Below are positions 42,718-50,769 of a stretch of DNA of 64,000 nucleotides, in pieces (positions within the stretch are counted from its first letter, which is position 1; each line of letters starts with the position of its first letter). The notes beneath the pieces are model-generated. The model was given only the letters and a program-made list of their open reading frames with translations, was not told where the DNA came from and made no database searches. The position numbers were made by a program, and so were the translations under genes. The DNA is from Salinibacterium sp. dk2585 (lineage in GTDB: Bacteria > Actinomycetota > Actinomycetes > Actinomycetales > Microbacteriaceae): the NCBI RefSeq assembly GCF_008001035.1, contig NZ_CP042856.1, positions 2,666,001-2,730,000 of the forward strand. Direction: 5' to 3'.

Positions 42718-43453
42718 AGCTGCCGATCACCGATCCCAAACTCGAGATGAACATGCCCCACAGCCCCGTCACCATGGCGAGGCCGACGAGGACGAGGAGT
42801 GCGCCGCCAACGAGGTTGACGACACGAATGTTGCGCTTAAGCCACGCAACGGAACCCGCCACCCAGCCGAAGCCGAGCGCGACGATCAGGAAGGGGATGC
42901 CGAGGCCGAGGCAGTACACGGCGCCCAGCAGCGCGCCGCGACCCGGTGAACCCCCCTCGAGGCTCAGGGCAAGCACCGCGGCCAGCGTCGGCCCGATGCA
43001 GGGCGCCCAGCCAAGGCCGAACACGATGCCGAGGAACGGCGCCCCCGCGAGGCCCGTCGCCACCTTCCAGCGCGGCTTGATCGTGCGCTGCATCGCGCCG
43101 AAGCCGCCGATGAAGACGAGCCCCATGACGATGATGATGACGCCCGCGATGCGCGTGATGATGTCCATCCAGCGAATGAGGAGCAGCCCCGCGACACCGA
43201 AGAGCAACCCGAAGGTGACGAAGACCACGCTGAACCCGAGCACGAAGAGCAGCACCCCGAGCAGCAGGCGATTGCGGGAGCGGCGGCGCGAGGCATCCGT
43301 TTCGCTGACCTCGGTGACCCCGCCGATGTAGCCGAGGTAGCCGGGCACGAGCGGGAGCACGCAGGGCGAAGCGAAGGAGACGAGGCCCGCGAGGAGGGCG
43401 AGGGGAATCGCGAGGAGGAGATTGCCCCCGAGGACAATCTCGCCGACATCCAC
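42701..43453 (-). CDS. ccdA: Thiol-disulfide interchange protein CcdA
   Basis: 250 residues, six membrane helices of the DsbD-transmembrane family. Redox cysteines: [17 protein letters not shown] and [18 protein letters not shown]. Passes electrons from cytoplasmic thioredoxin to the ResA-like protein encoded just upstream (shared base at 43453). Confidence 0.93.
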   Translation of the reverse strand: MDVGEIVLGGNLLLAIPLALLAGLVSFASPCVLPLVPGYLGYIGGVTEVSETDASRRRSRNRLLLGVLLFVLGFSVVFVTFGLLFGVAGLLLIRWMDIITRIAGVIIIVMGLVFIGGFGAMQRTIKPRWKVATGLAGAPFLGIVFGLGWAPCIGPTLAAVLALSLEGGSPGRGALLGAVYCLGLGIPFLIVALGFGWVAGSVAWLKRNIRVVNLVGGALLVLVGLAMVTGLWGMFISSLGSVIGSFVPAI

Positions 43454-44061
43454 TAGAGCTCCTCCGCGACGAGCTCACGGATGATCGTGTCGAGGTTGCC
43501 CGGCGCGGTGATCTGCCCCAGGAACCGGGCCGCGACGCGCCCCTCCTTGTCGAGCACGAGCGTCGTCGGCACGGCGCTCGGGGATGCCTGGCCGGCGAAG
43601 GCGAGACGCACCTCGCCCGTCTCCCCGTCCATGATCGACGGGTAGGTGATGCCGTACTTGCGGGCGAAGGCGAGCGCGTTCTCGGGCTGGTCGAGGGTGT
43701 TGACGCCGATGAACGAGACCCCGTCGTCCTTGTGCTTCTGGTGCAGGGCTTCAAGGTCGGGGGCCTCGGCACGGCAGGGGCCGCAGGCGGCGTACCAGAA
43801 GTTCACGACCACGACGCGGCCCTCATAGTCGGTGCTCGACACCTCGACGCCCGAGTCGGTCATGCCCGAGTACTCGGGGGCGGCACCGCGGTTCTCGGGT
43901 GTGATCTCCAGGATCGCGCCGTCGTTCGACTCCGTGTTGCTCGCCCCGCCGTTGCCGTACTTCTGGGCGAGCGGGTCGCTGGCGGTACAGCCCGTGAGGA
44001 AGAGCGCGCCGAGCGCGAGGATCGCCGCACCGCGGCGAAGAACGGATGCGCGCACGCTCAC
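43453..44061 (-). CDS. TlpA/ResA-like thiol-disulfide lipoprotein
   Basis: 202 residues. Lipoprotein signal ending LTGC (Cys25), then an AhpC/TSA-like thioredoxin fold with [16 protein letters not shown] carrying the CxxC site and [20 protein letters not shown]. Keeps apocytochrome c heme-binding cysteines reduced on the outer face of the membrane. Start overlaps the phosphatase gene (GTGA). Confidence 0.9.
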   Translation of the reverse strand: MSVRASVLRRGAAILALGALFLTGCTASDPLAQKYGNGGASNTESNDGAILEITPENRGAAPEYSGMTDSGVEVSSTDYEGRVVVVNFWYAACGPCRAEAPDLEALHQKHKDDGVSFIGVNTLDQPENALAFARKYGITYPSIMDGETGEVRLAFAGQASPSAVPTTLVLDKEGRVAARFLGQITAPGNLDTIIRELVAEEL

Positions 44062-44696
44062 ACCGCCCCATGGTCTGCGGCCTGCGCGAGCAGCTCGGCC
44101 GCGGGCTCAGCGTAGGAGTGCTCGACGAAACGGTCGTCCTCCCGGCGAAGCGTCGTGATGCTCGAGAGGCTGCAGCGGCGCTTGCGGGGGTCATGGTAGA
44201 GCTTGCGGCCCGTCACGTAGCGCTGCACCATCACGATCGGCATCTGGTGGCTGACCATGACGACCTCGCCGTCGTCGACGGAGTTCCAGGCGTCTTCGAT
44301 GACCGCGAGCATCCGGTCGGCCACACTCGCGAAGGGCTCACCCCAGCTCGGCTTGAAGGGGTTCATGACCCACGGCCACGACTGTGGCTTGGTGATGATC
44401 TTGGGGCCGAACTCGAAGGTCTGGCCCTCGAACCTGTTGGTGGGCTCGATCAGGCGCTCATCCGTCGTGACCTCAAGGCCGAAGCGCTCCGACCACGGCT
44501 TCGCCGACTCCTGTGCACGCTCGAGCGGCGAAGCGAACAGCGCCTTGACGGGGTGGCCCTCGAGATGCTGGGCGGCGGCATCCGCCATCCGGTGGCCGAG
44601 CTCCGAGAGCCGGTAGCCAGGGATGCGGCCATAGAGCACGCCCTCGGGGTTATGCACCTCGCCATGGCGAACAAGATGAATGAGGGAGGCAGGCAC
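44058..44696 (-). CDS. Histidine phosphatase family protein
   Basis: 212 residues. LIHLVRHGEVHNPEGVLYGR gives the phosphohistidine RHG near residue 10; GRIPGYRLSELGHRMA and the second His in VMVSHQMPIVM complete the site. Broad-specificity phosphatase or phosphoglycerate mutase-like; its place at the head of the cytochrome c assembly operon is common in actinobacteria from memory, but a role there is not shown. Confidence 0.87.
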   Translation of the reverse strand: MPASLIHLVRHGEVHNPEGVLYGRIPGYRLSELGHRMADAAAQHLEGHPVKALFASPLERAQESAKPWSERFGLEVTTDERLIEPTNRFEGQTFEFGPKIITKPQSWPWVMNPFKPSWGEPFASVADRMLAVIEDAWNSVDDGEVVMVSHQMPIVMVQRYVTGRKLYHDPRKRRCSLSSITTLRREDDRFVEHSYAEPAAELLAQAADHGAV

Positions 44697-44737
44697 GCAT
44701 CAAGTCTAGGCAGACGGATGCCTGAGAAATGCCTGCC

Positions 44738-44820
44738 CGCGGGTTGAGCAGGCCCGCCGGGGCCGTATCGACACCGGAACGTGATGCGAGGGGTTTCGAT
44801 AGGCTCCTTCGTCGCTCGCA
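44738..44820. repeat. Family B repeats, two partial copies
   Basis: CGCGGGTTGAGCAGG...GGCCGTATCGACACC at 44738-44775 and GGGGTTTCGATAGGCTCC in the opposite orientation from about 44790. Between the divergent phosphatase and aspS genes. Confidence 0.5.
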
Positions 44821-44868
44821 AGCTCGCCCCGCGAGGTCCGCGCAATCGCGCGCAACTACACTGGAGCC

Positions 44869-46197
44869 GTGACTGAACGCACCCTCATCAAGGACCTCGC
44901 CGCGGCACCCGACGGCCCCACCTCTGTCTCCGGCTGGGTCGAGACGGTTCGCGATCAGAAGAAGGTGCAGTTCGTCGTGCTGCGCGACGAGAGCGGCGCC
45001 GTGCAGCTCGTGCACCCGCGCGTTTTCAACGAAGACGGCACACCGGCGGAGGATGCCCTCGCAGAGACGATCTCCGGACTCGCCCAGGGCACGTTCCTGA
45101 CGGCCGTGGGCGAACTCAAGCACGACGAGCGGGTCAAGCTCGGCGGCGTCGAGATCAAGCTCGACTCGATCGAGGTCGCGGCGGCCGCGATCCCCGAGAC
45201 GCCCATCGCCGACGACAGCGGCATCGACAAGCGCATGGACTGGCGCTTCCTCGACCTGCGCGTGCCCAAGCACGCCCTCGTCTTCAAGATCCAGACGACG
45301 CTCGAGCACGCCTGGCGCAGCTACTGGGTCGACAACGACTTCATCGAGATCCACACGCCCAAGCTCATGGCGAGCGCCTCCGAGTCACGCGCCGAACTCT
45401 TCGAGGTCGAGTACTTCGAGGGCAAGGCCTACCTCGCGCAGAGCCCCCAATTCTTCAAGCAGATGGCGCAGCCGGCCGGCTTCGGCCGCGTGTTCGAGAT
45501 CGGCCCGGCCTTCCGCGCCGACCCCTCCTTCACCTCGCGCCACGCGACCGAATTCACCTCGGTCGACGCCGAGATCAGCTGGATCTCCTCACACGAAGAC
45601 GTCATGCGGATGCACGAGGAACTGCTCGTCGCCGGCCTCACGGCCGTCAAGGAGAAGCACGGCGAAGCGATCCTCGAGCACTTCGGCATCGACCTGCAGG
45701 TGCCGACGACGCCCTTCCCCCGTATCCCCCTCGCGGAGGCGAAGCGCATCGTCGCCGAGCGCGGCTACGAGGTCCCCCGTCACGACGACGACATGGACCC
45801 GGAGGGCGAGCGCCAGATCGCGGCCTACGTCAAGGAGCAGTTCGGGCACGACTTCGTGTTCCTGACCGACTATGCCTCGAGCATCCGGCCGTTCTACCAC
45901 ATGCGCAATGCCGAGGATGCGGCGCTCACCAACAGCTACGACCTCGTCTACAACGGCGTCGAGATTTCAACGGGGGCGCAGCGCGAGCACCGCGTCGACG
46001 TGCTCGTCGAGCAGGCGAAGGAGAAGGGCCTCGACCCTGAGGAGCTCGAGTTCTACCTCGACTTCTTCCGCTACGGGGTGCCGCCGCACGGTGGCTTCGG
46101 CATGGGCCTCTCGCGCGTGCTGATGCTCATGCTCGGCCTGCCGAACCTGCGCGAGACGACGTACCTCTTCCGCGGGCCGAACCGCCTGCTGCCGTAG
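44869..46197 (+). CDS. aspS: Aspartate-tRNA ligase, short archaeal-type (probably Asp/Asn)
   Basis: 442 residues from GTG 44869, far shorter than the bacterial type (~590) because the GAD insertion is missing. OB-fold anticodon domain (SVSGWVETVRDQKKVQFVVL), class II motifs: motif 2 (FEIGPAFRADPSFTSRHATEF) and motif 3 (GGFGMGLSRVLMLMLGLPNL). This form usually charges both tRNA-Asp and tRNA-Asn, relying on GatCAB for Asn-tRNA. Monocistronic, followed by a 21-bp tandem repeat. Confidence 0.92.
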   Translation: MTERTLIKDLAAAPDGPTSVSGWVETVRDQKKVQFVVLRDESGAVQLVHPRVFNEDGTPAEDALAETISGLAQGTFLTAVGELKHDERVKLGGVEIKLDSIEVAAAAIPETPIADDSGIDKRMDWRFLDLRVPKHALVFKIQTTLEHAWRSYWVDNDFIEIHTPKLMASASESRAELFEVEYFEGKAYLAQSPQFFKQMAQPAGFGRVFEIGPAFRADPSFTSRHATEFTSVDAEISWISSHEDVMRMHEELLVAGLTAVKEKHGEAILEHFGIDLQVPTTPFPRIPLAEAKRIVAERGYEVPRHDDDMDPEGERQIAAYVKEQFGHDFVFLTDYASSIRPFYHMRNAEDAALTNSYDLVYNGVEISTGAQREHRVDVLVEQAKEKGLDPEELEFYLDFFRYGVPPHGGFGMGLSRVLMLMLGLPNLRETTYLFRGPNRLLP

Positions 46198-46206
46198 GGC
46201 ACTCTC

Positions 46207-46346
46207 CCAATTCAGGAGCTGGCTCTCCTGTTTCAGGAGCTGGCTCTCCTGTTTCAGGAGCTGGCTCTCACAACTCAGGAGTTGGCTCTCACAACTCAGG
46301 AGTCGGCGTTCCCAACTCAGGAGTTGGTGCTCCCAACTCAGGAAAC
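46207..46346. repeat. 21-bp tandem repeat, six units and a partial
   Basis: Units at 46207, 46228, 46249, 46270, 46291 and 46312, partial at 46333; consensus near CnantTCAGGAGcTGGCTCTC, two adjacent units identical. Ends in a TTTCCTGAATTAGGAAA palindrome (about 46354-46371). Occupies the gap between convergent aspS and the 46375 gene; the TTCAGGAGC core recurs in the hairpin at 52870. Confidence 0.85.
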
Positions 46347-46374
46347 ACCCATCGTTTCCTGAATTAGGAAAGCG

Positions 46375-47175
46375 TCACCACGCCTCGGCGGGCGCCTCGA
46401 TGACCTGCGTCGGCGTGTAGTGCCAGTGCGAGCCATTGGCGTAGTGGCTGCTCGCCCACGGCGACGCCCAGATGGCTGCCTCGGTCACCTCCGTCGGGGC
46501 GGATGCCGAGAAGCCCTCGCGGATGCCCGCATAGCCCGGATGTGTGTGAAGGGCCTCCGCGGCATTCTGCGCAGCAACGCGCAGGTTCGGGTAGGAGCCG
46601 AGCCCTCCCCCGCCACCGGAGCCCCAACCGTTGTTGAGCGGGTTGTTGCGGTTCCACCACGACTTCTCGTAGTTCTCCTGCCGCATCCACCGCATGATGA
46701 CGGTGACGTTCTGCTCCGTGACCGGCCACTCGCCATAGTGCAGCACGAGGCTCGCCCAGTCGCGATTGGTGCCGCCCGCAACATAGGTCTGCTCACCGGG
46801 CGTCGCCGTGAAGCTGTCGCGCGGGGTCGCCGCGAGTTGAGTGCCGACGACCTGCAGTGACTGGGCGGCGGGCGGAGCATCCGTCTGTCTGGTGCTTGCG
46901 AGCCCCGGCAGCACGGCGGCGGCCGTCAGCACCGCGAGCGCGACGGCAGCCGCCACGAGTGAAGCGAGGACGCCGGGTCGGATGCCGCGGCGCTTGTCCC
47001 CGAAACGGCGCCGTCCGCGCGGCCGGCCGTCGCCCGACGCGGCTCGGGTGTCCGCTTCCGACCCGGGCGCACGGGGCCGAAGGGTACCCGCGGGAAGGGT
47101 CGCGAGCATCCCCGTCCAGGTGGACGGTGTCTCGGCGCGGCGACGGCCGCGGGGACGCACTGGGGGCACAGTCAT
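46375..47175 (-). CDS. Membrane-anchored protein with lysozyme-like domain
   Basis: 266 residues. A long basic Arg-rich N-terminus (1-65), one membrane helix (PGVLASLVAAAVALAVLTAAAVL, about 67-89), then an outer domain with IMRWMRQENYEKSWWNRNNP, LNNGWGSGG and AAEALHTHPGYAGI. The QEN/NNPLNN pattern and Trp spacing are like phage- and actinobacterial lysozyme-fold proteins, with Glu in RQENY as a candidate acid. Substrate probably peptidoglycan, not certain. Confidence 0.7.
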   Translation of the reverse strand: MTVPPVRPRGRRRAETPSTWTGMLATLPAGTLRPRAPGSEADTRAASGDGRPRGRRRFGDKRRGIRPGVLASLVAAAVALAVLTAAAVLPGLASTRQTDAPPAAQSLQVVGTQLAATPRDSFTATPGEQTYVAGGTNRDWASLVLHYGEWPVTEQNVTVIMRWMRQENYEKSWWNRNNPLNNGWGSGGGGGLGSYPNLRVAAQNAAEALHTHPGYAGIREGFSASAPTEVTEAAIWASPWASSHYANGSHWHYTPTQVIEAPAEAW

Positions 47176-47239
47176 GACCGGCTGACTCTAGAAGCCGACC
47201 CTGAAGATCAGCTCAGGATCTGTGGGGCTCGAGAGCGCT

Positions 47240-47293
47240 GAGCCTGCAAAAAGCGGCCGTTTCGTACGGGAAACGGCCGCTTTCTGCAGGCTC
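47240..47293. repeat. Inverted repeat, 23-bp arms
   Basis: GAGCCTGCAAAAAGCGGCCG... (47240-47262) pairs with 47271-47293, one mismatch, 8-nt loop. Downstream of the leftward cupin gene, so it may terminate it. Confidence 0.7.
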
Positions 47294-47317
47294 ACGGTGC
47301 CGACAAGACCGGAGAGG

Positions 47318-47716
47318 CTACTGCGGCGGCTCGTCCTTGCCCTCTTCCTCAAGGCGGTCGGCCTCTTCCTTGGTCTTGTGCACGGCGCCGTCCGCGTGGT
47401 CTGGCGGGCCGTAGACCGTGTAGAGCACGAGCGGGTTGGGGCCCGTGTTGACGAAGTTGTGATGCTGACCGGCGGGCACGACCACGAGGTCGCCCGATGC
47501 AATCTGCTTCTTGTTGCCGGAGACCGTCGCCTCGCCCGTGCCGCTCACAATCGTCAGGATCTGGTCGTTGTCGGGGTGGGTCTCCGCGCCGATCTCGCCA
47601 CCGACCGGGATTGTCATGATGACGAGCTGGGTGTGCTCGCCCGTCCAGAGCACGCGGCGGAAATCTGCGCTCTTCTCCGCTTCGGTCTCGATCGAGAAGT
47701 TGATGAGTTTCGTCAT
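47318..47716 (-). CDS. Cupin domain-containing protein
   Basis: 132 residues from ATG 47716 (MTKLINFSIETE). Cupin motif 1 GGEIGAETHPDNDQILTIVSG and motif 2 GDLVVVPAGQHHNFVNTGPN give a single metal-binding barrel with His/Glu ligands; acidic C-terminal tail. Enzyme or binding role undetermined. Flanked by hairpins on both sides. Confidence 0.85.
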   Translation of the reverse strand: MTKLINFSIETEAEKSADFRRVLWTGEHTQLVIMTIPVGGEIGAETHPDNDQILTIVSGTGEATVSGNKKQIASGDLVVVPAGQHHNFVNTGPNPLVLYTVYGPPDHADGAVHKTKEEADRLEEEGKDEPPQ

Positions 47717-47764
47717 GAGGCGGACGTTACGCCCCCAACTGTGAGAACCCTGCAAAGCCCTCCT

Positions 47765-47827
47765 CGCTGAGACGACACTCAAGCACCTTCCGGCGTCCCG
47801 TGAAGGTGCTTGAGTGTCGTCTCAGCG
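47765..47827. repeat. Palindromic repeat family A, copy 3
   Basis: Perfect arms CGCTGAGACGACACTCAAGC plus ACCTT (47765-47789 against 47803-47827), 13-nt loop, the longest of the three copies. Lies between the divergent cupin gene and the 47855 gene. Confidence 0.8.
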
Positions 47828-47854
47828 GTATGGGGGTGGTGCTAGCGTGGCGGA

Positions 47855-48409
47855 ATGAGCAGCACCGACCCCGCCCGCACGTCCGCTATCGAGGCCGGGG
47901 AGGCGCTTCTCCAGATACTGCGTCGACACATCGATGTCGTCGCATCCGGTAACGGCTCTGAGGACGAGGCCGAGGATGTCGACCGCCGCCTGTGGGAGGC
48001 CGTCGGCGAGTACGGGGATGCGCTCGACGAGCTCTTCGACGAGCCAGAGGAGCCCGAGGAGGGCGTTGCCGACGAGCTCACCGTCACAGTGCGCACACGC
48101 TACGACTACACGGTCGTCGACGAGAAGGCCCTCATGCAGAGCAGCGAGGGCATCGGCGCCGCAATCGGGCGCCTCATCGAGCGGCACGGCAAGCCCATCC
48201 CGGCCCTCGAGGTCGACTCGCTCGAGACCGGCAGCGGTCTCGTGACGGTGCACCTCGGCGGGGAGCCGCTGGCCGCCTCTGATTTCGACACGGCAGAGGA
48301 GCCGACGGACCTGCTGCTCGTCGCCCCCGAGGAGCGCCTCGCCTTCGTGCTCGACGAGCCCGTCTACGAGTCCCGCGCCGAGGCAGAGTCCGCCGCGAAG
48401 CGCCGCTGA
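47855..48409 (+). CDS. Hypothetical acidic protein (184 aa)
   Basis: Starts ATG 47855. N-terminal helices (AIEAGEALLQILRRHIDVVA), a very acidic segment near 55-72 (DELFDEPEEPEEGVADEL), then a beta-rich domain (LTVTVRTRYDYTVVDEKALM, LVTVHLGGEPLA). No membrane segment, no recognised family. Convergent with the glutaredoxin gene, 7 bp away. Confidence 0.65.
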   Translation: MSSTDPARTSAIEAGEALLQILRRHIDVVASGNGSEDEAEDVDRRLWEAVGEYGDALDELFDEPEEPEEGVADELTVTVRTRYDYTVVDEKALMQSSEGIGAAIGRLIERHGKPIPALEVDSLETGSGLVTVHLGGEPLAASDFDTAEEPTDLLLVAPEERLAFVLDEPVYESRAEAESAAKRR

Positions 48410-48416
48410 GCCGCGA

Positions 48417-48677
48417 CTACTCGGCGGTCAGGGCGGCGCGGAGCCGCTCCGGGTCGATGCGCCAGATGTTGTGCACACGCCCATCGATCATGAGTACGGG
48501 GATCTCCTCCGAGTACCTCGCGAGCAGCGCCTCATCGTCGAGGATCGACTTCTCCTCGAGCGTGACCTGCACAGCGGATGCCGCGGCATCCAGCTCCCCA
48601 ATGACCCCCGTCACGACGTCCCGGGCGTCGTCGCAGAGGTGGCAGCCGGGCCGGGTCAACAGCGTCAGGTGGGGCAT
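48417..48677 (-). CDS. Glutaredoxin family protein
   Basis: 86 residues: LTLLTRPGCHLCDDARDVV carries CxxC at Cys12 and Cys15, then EEIPVLMIDGRVHNIWRID with the cis-Pro and substrate loop. Thioredoxin fold of DUF836 type, small cytoplasmic thiol protein. Divergent from the HAD gene. Confidence 0.87.
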   Translation of the reverse strand: MPHLTLLTRPGCHLCDDARDVVTGVIGELDAAASAVQVTLEEKSILDDEALLARYSEEIPVLMIDGRVHNIWRIDPERLRAALTAE

Positions 48678-48769
48678 ACCCCAATGCTAAGTCGCAGGCC
48701 TGCACGCTCGGCTCGGCGCCGACCGCCCCCAGTTCGTGGGCGCGCCCCACGGGAACCCCAGAGGTTACG

Positions 48770-49537
48770 ATGGCGCGGATGAATGCGCCCACCGCCAACG
48801 ACGACGGGACCCGGCCGGTCATCGCCTTCTTCGATGTGGACAACACCCTCATGCGGGGTGCGAGCATCTACCACGTCGGGGGCGGCGCCTACCGGCGGGG
48901 CTACGTCGGTGTGCGCGACCTCGTGCGTTTCGCCTGGCAGCAGGCACGATTCATCCGGGTCGGGGAGAACCTGCACCACCTGGAGCGGCTTCGCGAGCGG
49001 GCACTCGGCCTCGCGGCGGGCGTGCGGGAAGCCGAGGTGCTCGAGCTTGCGGAGGAGATCTTCGACCGCCAGATCGAACGCAGGCTCTGGCCCGAGAGTG
49101 TCGGTCTTGCGCGCGAGCACCTCGCGAAGGGCCACCAGGTGTGGCTCGTGACCGCGAGCCCCTCGATCGTGGCCGACGTCATCGCCCGCCGTCTCGGGCT
49201 CACCGGCGCGATCGGCACACGCCTCGAGGTGAGAGAGGGATGCTTCACCGGCCGCCTGGTCGGCGGATTCCTGCATGGCGAGCAGAAGGCGAGGGCGGCA
49301 CGCGAGCTGGCAGAGCGCACGGGCTCGCCACTTGAGGACTGCTGGGCCTACTCCGATTCGCGCAACGACATCCCGCTCCTCGAGCTGGCCGGCAATCGCG
49401 TCGTCGTCAATCCCGACACCGAACTGATGCGGCATGCGACCGGGAACGGCTGGTCGGTGATGCGGCTCAACAAGTCGAGCATCCGCGCGGCCCGCAGGCG
49501 CGTGCGGCGAGAGGCGAAGCCGGGCACGAACGCCTGA
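48770..49537 (+). CDS. HAD-IB family phosphatase
   Basis: 255 residues from ATG 48770 (ATG 48779 also possible). FFDVDNTLM gives nucleophile Asp22 and Asp24; VWLVTASPSIVADVIA motif II and AYSDSRNDIPLLELAGNRVV motifs III-IV. SerB-like IB subclass acting on small phosphomonoesters, possibly lysophosphatidate or phosphoserine types. Confidence 0.88.
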   Translation: MARMNAPTANDDGTRPVIAFFDVDNTLMRGASIYHVGGGAYRRGYVGVRDLVRFAWQQARFIRVGENLHHLERLRERALGLAAGVREAEVLELAEEIFDRQIERRLWPESVGLAREHLAKGHQVWLVTASPSIVADVIARRLGLTGAIGTRLEVREGCFTGRLVGGFLHGEQKARAARELAERTGSPLEDCWAYSDSRNDIPLLELAGNRVVVNPDTELMRHATGNGWSVMRLNKSSIRAARRRVRREAKPGTNA

Positions 49538-49574
49538 GGACGAGGGCCGGATGCGCGGGCTCGCGTTAAGCGCA

Positions 49575-49604
49575 GAAGCGCCGAGCCTTTCGGCTCGGCG
49601 CTTC
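49575..49604. terminator. Bidirectional terminator
   Basis: GAAGCGCCGAGCC, TTTC loop, GGCTCGGCGCTTC: 13-bp perfect stem between the convergent HAD gene and the bS22 gene. Both sides read into G/C-poor tails only weakly rich in T. Confidence 0.75.
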
Positions 49605-49617
49605 GTGAACGCTTGCG

Positions 49618-49716
49618 CTACTTCTTGTTGCGGCGCTGGTGGCGAGTCTTGCGAAGCAGCTTGCGGTGCTTCTTCTTCGCCATACGCTTGCGACGCTTCT
49701 TGATTACGGAACCCAT
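49618..49716 (-). CDS. 30S ribosomal protein bS22 (AURKAIP1/COX24 domain)
   Basis: 32 residues, half of them Lys or Arg: begins [19 protein letters not shown] and ends HQRRNKK. Nearly identical to the small mycobacterial ribosomal protein bS22 that binds near the decoding centre. ATG 49716 with GAGGTACGT upstream. Below the usual ORF size cutoff. In actinobacteria it commonly neighbours an excisionase-type HTH gene, as here. Confidence 0.93.
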   Translation of the reverse strand: MGSVIKKRRKRMAKKKHRKLLRKTRHQRRNKK

Positions 49717-49842
49717 ACGTACCTCACTGATTCTTGAACAGACGACCGGGTCCGTTCAGAACCGCGGAAAAATTGCCTCTCGACAGTGTAGCCGACATCG
49801 GCGCGCCTCGTTGACGGCCAGCCCCCGAACGGCAGCGGATGC

Positions 49843-50037
49843 TCAGCCGACGTCAGAGATGTGGGACTGGATCGCGGCCTGAACCGCCGACTCGGGCACG
49901 CGGAAGGAACGGCCGAAGCGAATGGCGGGCAGTTCACCCGAGTGCACCAGCCGGTAGACGGTCATCTTGGACACGCGCATCATGTCGGCGACCTCAGCCA
50001 CCGTCAGGAACTTCACGTCGGAAAGATCGCGTGCCAT
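49843..50037 (-). CDS. Excisionase/MerR-like HTH protein
   Basis: 64 residues: FLTVAEVADMMRVSKMTVYR is the helix-turn-helix and LVHSGELPAIRFGRSFRVPE the wing. Single-domain BldC/excisionase family; widely conserved next to bS22 and proC in actinobacteria, so more likely a chromosomal regulator than a phage excisionase. Confidence 0.9.
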   Translation of the reverse strand: MARDLSDVKFLTVAEVADMMRVSKMTVYRLVHSGELPAIRFGRSFRVPESAVQAAIQSHISDVG

Positions 50038-50152
50038 CGAAAACCCCTCATGCGGAGCACCCGGTGCAGATGTGACTGGAGTGCTTGATCGCTACTCTAG
50101 AGCCGGAAGTGACAGAATGTCCATGCCCCGATCTGGGGCTGTGGACAGTTCG

Positions 50153-50689
50153 TCAGTCCTTCTTCAGCTTCTTCTTGATCGGCTCGATCACACGGCGTTC
50201 CACGTTTTCCGACGCCTCCTCGAAGCGGTGGCGCACACCGTGGGTCGCATCCGCCATGGCACGACCGACCGCGGCGCCCGCATCACCCGGATGCTGCAGG
50301 GTCTCACCCGCGCGGCGGAGCGGCTCGGTCAGCGGTGCGCCCGTCCATGCGGCGAAGGCGCCCCCGGCCAGCGAGCGCGACAAGTCCGCGTCATCCGTGC
50401 CGTAGCCGACGGCCATGAACGGCATCAGCCAGTCCTCGACGGTCTCGAGTGGCTGGGTCTCGAGGCGGTAGTAGCGGTGCTGGCCAACCTCGCGCACGGC
50501 CACGAGGCCGGATTCGCGGAGCACCTTGAGGTGCTTCGAGACGGTCGGCTGGCTCAGCCCAAGCTTCTCAACCAGCTCACCGACGCTGATGTCGCCCGTC
50601 GGCGAGTCCGTCGCCGAGTAGCGTTCAAGTAGAACCTGCAGGAGCTCACGGCGCGTCGCGTCCGCAATCACGCCAAAAATGTCCGCCAT
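50153..50689 (-). CDS. ArsR-type HTH regulator with helical tail
   Basis: 178 residues. Winged helix 1-95: DIFGVIADATRRELLQVLLE, VGELVEKLGLSQPTVSKHLK, REVGQHRYYRL. The remainder is helical, ending RRVIEPIKKKLKKD. No metal-binding cysteine pair, so probably not a metal sensor. Leftward, divergent from trkH. Confidence 0.85.
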   Translation of the reverse strand: MADIFGVIADATRRELLQVLLERYSATDSPTGDISVGELVEKLGLSQPTVSKHLKVLRESGLVAVREVGQHRYYRLETQPLETVEDWLMPFMAVGYGTDDADLSRSLAGGAFAAWTGAPLTEPLRRAGETLQHPGDAGAAVGRAMADATHGVRHRFEEASENVERRVIEPIKKKLKKD

Positions 50690-50769
50690 GGCAACAGGCT
50701 AACGGGCACAGGCGGGGAGTACCATGACATGCTGTCCGCGAGGCCAGCGGCGCCGTAGAGCGGAGTGGA

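Noticed and set aside
40118-44696. Cytochrome c assembly operon as a new system
   Set aside because: Gene order and motifs match ordinary System II assembly; nothing unusual beyond the overlaps.
46207-46346. CRISPR array
   Set aside because: Units are directly adjacent 21-mers without unique spacers, and there are no cas genes.
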